64,000 bases of DNA from Gigantopelta aegis. Its lineage: Eukaryota > Mollusca > Gastropoda > Neomphalida > Peltospiridae. Under the pieces are notes generated by a model. The model had not been told where the DNA came from and did not search any database. It was given only the letters and a program-made list of their open reading frames with translations. Shown here in pieces: positions 57,201 to 64,000 of this stretch (position 1 is the first letter of the stretch; each line of letters begins with the position of its first letter). The stretch lies in assembly GCF_016097555.1 (NCBI RefSeq), contig NC_054702.1:79589997-79653996 (forward strand). The letters are read 5' to 3'. Position numbers and translations under genes: made by a program.

Positions 57201-57644
57201 GAGCTGTGATCACAGAGTACTCCTTAACACGTAGTAACCATAGTTGGAACATAACACGGTTTTGTCCATGCTCTCGGCAGAAGAGTTACCATACAAATAT
57301 CATAGTTTGTATGGGAGTCACCATGTAAAATGTAGGTGATGATAAAAAAGTCTTGGCTTTTAGGATTACATTCACAAAAAAAAAGTCTGTTTTCATCAAC
57401 TTCACTTAAAACTGTTGATAAAAAATAAATATTACCATGTCTTTAAGAAAACACTTTTCTGTGGTAAATTTCCAGTCAAATATATTATTTCCTGGTTTCC
57501 ATTTTAAAATGAACATAAAACAATGACAGAAAGGCATCTCAATCACTCACTCCATAATACAATGTGTGATTAAAACAGGGTAATCCAACTTGATGAATAT
57601 CCAATAAAACAACTGTTTTTCGATACCTATATAAAATCTTTCTT
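51250..57644 (-). other. Repeat-poor block, probably partly the numb 3' UTR
   Basis: About 6.4 kb with no SINE or clear MITE, between dense repeats and the numb stop codon. AT-rich, with no convincing coding exon. The part next to 57645 must hold the numb 3' UTR; how far it extends is not visible. Confidence 0.4.
55370..55465 (+). repeat. 48-bp tandem duplication
   Basis: TGTGTTTTGGGCGATACCCA and the rest of the unit occur twice back to back with one difference. Confidence 0.92.
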
Positions 57645-58210
57645 TTATAACTGCACTTCGAACTGTTTAACAGTCTTTGAACCAAATGGATTTGGGTTTT
57701 GTTTATTTGCTGCTTTTGCCGCCCATGCCACATCAAACGGATCAACACCAGGAGCCGATGGGCTTGTCACACTTCCAGAACTCGACCTACTACCGTTCCA
57801 GTTGTTATTGTTAGTTTTATCTCCTAAACTCCCATTATGTTGAAAACTTCTTTGACTTGCCAACTGTAGTAATGTAGGATTCCTACTCCTCTGTTCCTGC
57901 CAGCTCGACGTCGCCAGCTGTCCACTGTCTATGGAATGACTGCGCAGGTTGTGGAGAGCCACGGGTCGCGTGGAAGCCATATTCTGTTGGTAAACAGCGT
58001 GCTCAGAGGCAATGCGATGCGAAGGCAAACCGTTCACAGCAGAAGTCTGAACAGTAGACGTATGTACGACAGAGGGGTTATACAGAGTTTGTTGTGTTGG
58101 AGGCATGGCAAATGGGTTTGTTGAAGTAGCTACAGGAGGCTGGTCTCCCCATTGATTTGATGACATTGCCCATGGATTGGTGGCGGGCTGAGGTGGATGG
58201 GAAGGAAAGC
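57645..58210 (-). CDS. numb: numb last coding exon (NPF motif, stop)
   Basis: Begins [20 protein letters not shown] and runs to [17 protein letters not shown] and TAA. Rich in Asn, Ser and Gln, as this part of Numb usually is. NPWAM and NPFAM repeats come before the final VDPF and NPF motifs. Acceptor TTTTCTAG. Confidence 0.96.
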
Positions 58211-61200
58211 CTAGAAAAGAAAAAATAATCAATAAACATTTGGAAACAAGTCCTAAAGCAGTTTCTTTCCTGCCACCCTCACACAGAATGAACACCCACA
58301 AAATGTTTTCTAGAGTTAATTTTTATTGAAATAATCTTGCTCAAACTTGTGAAAACTGAACTACTTTCATCTTAAAAAATAAACACAAAACCTAAATTGA
58401 TTTGTTTAACAATAAGTCCATTAGTTAATTAAGATTAGTACAGATTTCAATAAATGTAGTTTTAAGAAGTGTTCTTTTTCAGTAGCAAGATCTAATTCGG
58501 TGGTAAATCCTTCCCCTGAGATATAATAGGTCGTAGATCGAACCATTAAGTGGACTCATCAGACTGAACTGGATCAGTGTTGGCATGGCCTGTGGGAAAG
58601 TGCATATAGCATATAAAAGACCTATTCCTACTAATTAAAATGAACAGCCTAGAGCAGCAGATTTTTCTTTTCTCTAAATCAAGTGTCTTCCCACTCATTT
58701 TGAGTCATTCTACTCATTTGAAGAAGAATAACCCACACACTGGCAGTATATATTTTCATCTGCAAGTGTTTTTACACCTTACAGCCACTGATCAAGCAAC
58801 ATGCTGAAGAGTCATTAAACAGGAACATTCAATACTTTTTGTCTAAACTGGTTAAGGCCCAAAATACTCCAAAGCTGGGTCTGGGTTTGGTGAGTGTGGT
58901 GAAGTCACTATGTCTGGTGTAGTTTGACATCTGGGTCTGTAACTGTTCCTAGTTTTCAATATACATGTATATTAACAGTGTTCATATCTTTAGATACATT
59001 TTCACCAACACCAACAATAATTAGGAGAATTCTACTCTGATTAATATATATCTTCCCTGTTGTTTTTAAGAAATAAAAATAAAATACGGACAGCAACTGC
59101 CAGTCTGGCAGTGTGAAAATATAGTGCATGATCTATGTCATCTGTTGTCAGATCTGTAGTTCGCACCAGCATAGACGTGGTGTGTTTTGTCACATTCGAT
59201 TCAGTACGTTTTATTTTCAACTGATACCATATTCGCCAGACCCAGACCCAGCTTTGGTGTTTTGGGACCAACATAGAAAAACACTATGTTCACCTTGAGC
59301 CGCAGGTAATGTGTGCTGTCGTATTAATGGTGGCTGCATAGGACCTGTCTGGAATGGTGGCAGTGAGTTCTGGTGGGAAAGACCACCGCGCGGGGCACTG
59401 GCAAACGGGTCTTCTGTGGAGAGAGCCGACAAGCCTTGGGTTAGCTGCTGGCACATCTGAGCAATCGAGTCCTCTTGTTCCTCAGGAGATATCTCGTGTA
59501 TCGTACCACCTACAGCTGCTGCCAACATAAAGACACTACTTAATAGTGTGGTAAAAGACAAATCAATCAGAGAATCCATAACTATAGTCTGTCCCATCTT
59601 TCTATAAAAAATCTTTCTTAAAAATAATTTTCAGTTTGGTTTGACGTAAGACAAAAATTAAGTGTTTTAAAAATAACAAAAAAAACCCACTATTTTTGTG
59701 TGCAATTTTACAAATCAATTGACTCAGAAATAAATAATTTGTAGTAATTTCAAAGTATGAAAAAAAAATGTGTTCCCTGTGGGATTGACTATAGACTAAT
59801 ACACTTACAAACTTTCAACTACTATATGATTTACTCATTTCTGACTGAAAAACTTAATATTATCTTGTGATAAAATGTAGACAATATGAAAAATAGGATG
59901 TCATTATGAAAAAAGGATCATAACAAAGTCGAACAAAAAGTGTATTTGAAAAATGTATTGATGTACAGTACACTCATGTCACCTTAGTCTGTGCGGCACA
60001 TAAGTCTGCTCATATTTACGTTGTGTTACTTCCGTAAACAAGCGTTCAGGTATGTATATAAACAAACAAACAAAACAATTCTAATTCACCCAATTTTTTT
60101 CAAAACAACATATTTTGACTGTAAACAAATATTTTTTTTATAAATAACAGTTTAATTCAATATAATGATAAATTAATGCATCGATGACATGTTTTTGTCA
60201 GCCTAGTTCAAACACCTTTCACACACCTGTCAAAATGACACAGATACTTAGGTGCGCAGACTTAGGTGCCACCAGTGTAGTCACAAATTTATATAAAATT
60301 GCTTTGCTGTGCTATTTTATACAATTTGTAATCAATATGTACAATAAATTTACAATTTTTTTTTAATTCTCTAAACATGTTTAGAAATAGATATAACCTT
60401 CCTAAGCAACTAAAATTTTTATTTGTTCTTCAAGTTAAACGTGCGTCAATTCTTTATTATTTTTTGTTTTCTTAAGAAAAAAAATGTAAGGTAAATTTAA
60501 GTTTACTGAGATCTTAATATCTACCAAAACATATTAAAAGTTAACCAGAAATGTGGTTTGATAAAGACCCAATATATACCCAATATAATATATACCACTA
60601 ATCAAACTAATGTATTAAATTTTTCCTACCACCATTTTGTGTAGGCGACTCAAGTATTGCATTCTGCCGCTTCAGTGTTGATGGAAGTTCATTCAATCGT
60701 AACGAAACTGTGCGTTTAAACGGTGATGATGTTTCTTGCAGTTTCTCAAATCCCCTAAAAGATCCTTGTCTGTACAGCATAGAGGCCGAAGCTTGAGGTC
60801 GCTGTACTGCGTAAGGGTTGTCAATTTTTTTAATTGGTACCGGTTCTGAAATAAATAACATTTTGTATTATGTAATAAACACTTTCTTAATCTTCATATG
60901 ATCTATCCTTTCACCTAGCATATATATGTTTTTCCTCTTCGTTTTCTTGTTAACCAAACAAGTCATTTGCATATTCAGTGGACATTTTTTCATCAGAAAA
61001 AGTGTACCTGCTTAGCATTTCCATGATTTTTTTTTTTTTTAAGTTTTCCACAAATCTTTGTGTGTTCCAGAGGTAAAAGGAACCCTGAAAAGTAAGTAAT
61101 ATTTACCAGCAACCCAAATGATCCCTGCATGATCAAACTCTACATGGTCAGAATGAAAGTTAATATTAACCTGCAAGAATAGCACTTTGTGGGTCCTCCA

Positions 61201-61360
61201 GTCTCTCTGTGAGTGTCGTCTGTCGAAATGATCCCGTCCTCGTGAAGCTGGTTCGGTCCTGATTGAACTGAACAGTCACTCCCGTTTCCTTGTCTCGTTT
61301 CTGCTTTCTCTCCAGACAAATTGCAAATGCACAACCAACTGCATGACTCAATCGTTCTCC
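57645..61360 (-). CDS. numb: Numb endocytic adaptor, last four coding exons
   Basis: Numb is a cytoplasmic and membrane adaptor that limits Notch signalling and is inherited unequally in dividing progenitors; it links cargo to AP-2 and Eps15. Four exons with consistent phase give about 400 aa. They start inside the PTB domain ([20 protein letters not shown]). Next come [11 protein letters not shown] and [20 protein letters not shown], matching the vertebrate segment with aPKC-phosphorylated serines and 14-3-3 binding. Then comes [18 protein letters not shown] with a DPF motif. The C-terminus has [20 protein letters not shown], including the NPF motif that binds EH domains, and ends FEVQL; vertebrate Numb ends FEIEL. 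TAA is at 57645-57647. The exons for the N-terminus and most of the PTB domain lie beyond the right edge. The identification is firm. Confidence 0.96.
58497..58650 (+). mobile_element. SINE relic
   Basis: GTAGATCGAACC (B-box-like), GCCTGTGGGAAAGTGCATAT and ATATAAAAGACC resemble a head and body start of the shared SINE type. Intron of numb. Confidence 0.5.
58856..59268. mobile_element. MITE beside a numb donor, about 410 bp
   Basis: GGCCCAAAATACTCCAAAGC and TGGGTCTGGGTTTGG at the left; CCAGACCCAGACCCAGCTTT and GGTGTTTTGGGACC at the right. Its right end is about 25 bp from the donor of the exon ending at 59294. Confidence 0.7.
59294..59518 (-). CDS. numb: numb exon with [10 protein letters not shown], alternative acceptors
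   Basis: Encodes [20 protein letters not shown], then [20 protein letters not shown] and [12 protein letters not shown]. Three AG acceptors at its start (exon from 59518, 59515 or 59509) all keep frame and differ by one or three codons; the first is given here. Donor CAAG|GTGAAC. Confidence 0.9.
59979..60272. mobile_element. Small inverted-repeat element, about 295 bp
   Basis: CACCTTAGTCTGTGCGGCAC at the left against GTGCGCAGACTTAGGTGCC at the right. Intron of numb. Confidence 0.55.
60630..60845 (-). CDS. numb: numb exon with RQGSFRGF and phosphorylation-site segment
   Basis: Encodes [20 protein letters not shown], then [13 protein letters not shown] and [20 protein letters not shown]. Acceptor TTATTTCAG; donor GGTG|GTAGGA chosen over an earlier GT for consensus, and both flanking phases then join. 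Confidence 0.94.
61171..61360 (-). CDS. numb: numb exon, C-terminal part of the PTB domain
   Basis: Phase 0 start. Encodes [20 protein letters not shown], then [20 protein letters not shown] and [13 protein letters not shown]; vertebrates have [20 protein letters not shown] and RTTFTREGSFR. Acceptor TATTTTAG, donor GCAG|GTTAAT. Confidence 0.95.
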
Positions 61361-61559
61361 CTAAAATACATAGACTTTTCCTGGTAATTTTGGTAGTATC
61401 ATATATTTGCATGTTAATATGTTTGCAGGAAAGTAAATCAATCCAACAATTTGTCATATATATGAGCAGTGATAGAAAGTCCTCTGAAGCCAAACTAGGA
61501 AGGGACCAGTGTGCGACATGATTAAGCAAGACCCACAGCCAACCACCCGGTACAGAGCT

Positions 61560-61885
61560 AGTGAAGTATGCATCTTACAGGAAATACATGGCAAAGGTTT
61601 CACAAAAGGTGTGCTCTTCCTTAAGCCAATGCACCTTCTTTCATCATCATGTCAGTGGTCGCCATGGCTGCACTGCATGACAATGGATTCCACTTTATTA
61701 ATCACTGACTGTATTGCCTAGATCTAGCACCATTTGACTTCATCTATTTCCTTCATGAAAAAGGAGTTTGCTAGCAGGAATTATGCAACAGATAATGATG
61801 TCATTTCTGCTACTGAGGATTTTTTCAACCTGCTGGAAGATGCTTTGTTGCACCATTGAAAGAATGGGCGTCTTAGCTCAGAACA
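61560..61885 (+). pseudogene. mariner transposase fragment
   Basis: Broken frames give KGFTKGVLF, SVVAMAALHDNGFHFINH, LDLAPFDFIYF and KKEFASRNYATDNDVISATE, then DFFNLLEDALLHH. These are the conserved middle and end of mariner transposases (typical SPDLAPSDFYLF and DEEVI..F motifs). At least two frame changes and several stops are present. No terminal repeats were found. In the numb intron, opposite to the gene. Confidence 0.8.
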
Positions 61886-61935
61886 GGGGAGATAATAAAT
61901 CAGGTGGTGCGTCACTCGTCAGGGTCCAACAAACT
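61864..61935 (+). repeat. Short repeat shared with 63690-63760
   Basis: GCGTCTTAGCTCAGAACAGG and GTCAGGGTCC resemble, inverted, GCGTCTTAGCTGAAACAGGT and GACAAGGTCC near 63755-63690. It may be a tRNA-like SINE head, not confirmed. Confidence 0.35.
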
Positions 61936-61969
61936 CATTGCTTTGTCATTCTTTGTTATACCACGATCA

Positions 61970-63450
61970 TAACGGACCAAAACCGTATCGGCTCTGTACA
62001 TGACGTTCCTATACAGCACGGTTCTGCACAGGACGGTCTATAGTATACGCTGCAGTGAACGGTTACCAGTTGACGTTTGTCTACATGTGTACTGAGATAT
62101 GGGGGAGGGGGGGGGGGGGGGGGGTGTCAGTAAAGTCTGTAATAATAAAGAAAATATATGTATATTGTGGATAATAGTATTAAAAAATATATATAGTGAT
62201 GACGGCTCTGTACAAGACATTCCTACACAGGGCGGTCTAGTATTTTATATACTAAGATATGGTGGAAAACACATTAACAGTAAAGGGAATAAATATATAT
62301 TTTGTATCGTTCCTACACAGGGCAGTCTAGTATTTTATATACTTAGATATGGTGGAAAACACATTAACAGTAAAGGGAATAAATATATATTTTGTATATA
62401 AAGAAAATATATGTATATTTTGGATAATACTCGGAAAAAAAAAAATATATATATTTAACGTGTGCGTGTGCGTATTAAAATATATAATATATAGTGATGA
62501 CGGCTCTGTAGAGGACGTTCCTAGACACCACGGTTCTGCACAGGACGTTCTATAGTATACACTGCAGTGAATGGTTACTAGTTGTTACCAGTTGACGTTT
62601 GTCTACATGTGTACTGAGATATGAGGGTGGAAGTCAGTAATAATAAAGAAAATATATGTATATTGTGGATAATAATCAATAAAATATATATGTGAATATG
62701 TATCGTCAACGTCCCTAACTGCGTTATGCTTCAAATTATGTTCACTTTGTTTTCTCGTGCACGGTTCGCGCAATCAACATCCGATTTGATGTCATCGGCA
62801 TGTCGTTCATTTATGGGGGTTTTCTTGACAGTTCAAGGAACATTTTTATAAACAGTATTTAAATACAAAACTTTACAAACCCCTAAAACCATTAATTTTA
62901 CTAAGTCGTTTTTGTTTATTCCTTAAAATTACCGATATCGGGTCCACATGACTCGTAGAAATTGACTTAAAATGGAGAAAGACAAATTAACTTTCGGTGC
63001 GTGTCACATGACCTCACACGTGCCAGATCAACAAGGCCAAAGAATTTAATTGTTATGAATTTGTTTTCAATTATTATATTCGATCTGCAAAAGGTATGCT
63101 ACATATTTGTGTTTCTATTGTAGTGAATAGTATTCATAATACATTCATAACAGTTGTAAATAATTTTGACTATATAAATTTTGTTAATTTAGAATCGATT
63201 CATTTAAAAAATTATATTTTACAAACTATGCGCAGGTATGGACGTAATGCGTATCAGTATTGACATCAAGTGTGAGCGATGTGTGTTTGTAAAATGCGGA
63301 CCGGACCAGAACGCTTGACAAATTGAAAATATATATAGTGATGACGGCTCTATACAGGACGTTCCTACACAGGGCGGTCTAGTATTTTATATACTTAGAT
63401 ATCGTGGAAAAGACATTAACATTAAAGGTAATAAATATATATTTTGTATA
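61970..63450 (+). repeat. Complex field of shuffled repeats
   Basis: GTGATGACGGCTCTRTACA (62195, 62494, 63340), CCTACACAGGGCRGTCTAGT (62223, 62311, 63364), TTGACGTTTGTCTACATGTG (62073, 62594) and AAGAAAATATATGTATATTK (62150, 62400, 62646) recur in changing order with small changes. A G run lies at 62101-62126. Two units of about 90 bp (62223 and 62311) are almost exact tandem copies. Confidence 0.85.
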
Positions 63451-64000
63451 ATACTCAATGCGTTCGTGTTGACACTGTATACAAACGTGTGCATGGGTAC
63501 ACTTTGCCGCATAAAAACTCAACTTTGCCACCCAAATTTTTTTTAATGTACTTTTCCCAATTAGATAGACATTAAGAAAAATGCAACAAAACACATTCTG
63601 ATATTTAAAATATTACTTTACTGTTAAAACAAACTCAGACACTCAGTTGGTCGCTTATAACCTGAAGCCAGTCAGAGACAAACCAGGTTTCTGGGACCTT
63701 GTCGATCGTCGCGCCATCTGGAATAGAGTTATCTCCACCTGTTTCAGCTAAGACGCCTATTGAATAGATCTCCAAAGGGACTGCCTTTAAAAGTAACAGG
63801 TAGGCATGCCCATATGGCAAGTCTGCTCTAGTTAAGCCGAGCATTTTTCAATCATCCCACATATTTTGATAGTTAAAACACAAATGTACAACATATGCAT
63901 GAAACAAACATACAAAAATATGAAATGAACTTAATAGTTAAAAGCAAACACCTTGCAAGTGAACATTTTGTTTTCAAAATCTTGATTAGCGATAGTTCTA

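Larger units (their letters stand above)
61361..64000. other. numb intron up to the window edge
   Basis: Holds the mariner fragment, the complex repeat field and the 63690-63760 repeat. No further numb exon (the rest of the PTB domain) was found on the minus strand, so those exons are presumably past 64000. Confidence 0.6.

Noticed and set aside
63635-63844. Minus-strand 69-codon frame near the right edge, possibly the next numb exon
   Set aside because: It does not match the Numb PTB domain, and part of it is a repeat shared with 61864-61935.

Overview
The window is nuclear DNA from an animal, most likely a marine gastropod mollusc. It is AT-rich, has GT-AG introns, and is crowded with tRNA-derived SINEs that share one 3' body (the 'AAAGATCCCTTGCTGCTAAT' and 'GGTCCTTAACCATATG' blocks), which I know from gastropod genomes. 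It also holds many small inverted-repeat DNA elements. The species cannot be fixed from this alone.

Three host genes are supported. (1) POLE2, DNA polymerase epsilon subunit 2, on the minus strand. Thirteen coding exons run from the start codon at 29547 down to 4734, all in consistent phase (438 codons); the last roughly 85 codons were not found and probably lie left of the window. (2) A plus-strand gene in seven coding exons (31516-42018, 741 aa) for an unrecognised type I membrane glycoprotein: signal peptide, N-glycosylated N-terminal part, Ser/Thr/Pro mucin-like repeats, a cysteine-containing ectodomain, one membrane helix and a short acidic tail. It is head-to-head with POLE2, about 2 kb away. 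(3) numb, on the minus strand: the last four coding exons (61360-57645), covering the end of the PTB domain through the DPF and NPF endocytic motifs; earlier exons lie right of the window.

Region by region: 1-4.5 kb is a hAT-like inverted-repeat element (445-4064) with a second element of about 1.9 kb (1472-3381, TAA target duplication) inside it, the latter carrying a transposase-like coding remnant. 4.7-29.5 kb is POLE2, whose introns hold SINEs, a decayed Tigger/pogo transposon (15752-18067), a young 58-bp satellite (21314-22707), and an element of about 3.6 kb with repeated subterminal motifs (23142-26729). 29.5-31.5 kb is the shared upstream region. 31.5-42 kb is the membrane glycoprotein gene with intronic foldback elements. 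42-51.2 kb is intergenic and rich in SINEs and MITEs. 51.2-57.6 kb is notably poor in repeats and includes the 3' side of numb. 57.6-64 kb is numb plus a mariner fragment and a complex repeat field.

The most striking structure is a minisatellite made from a coding exon end. The last 57 nt of POLE2 exon 10, with its splice donor and 24 nt of intron, is repeated in tandem about 13 times (81-bp unit, 27 codons; 8690-10212), so 13 donor-like sites stand in a row. A 450-bp inverted-repeat insert later split the array.
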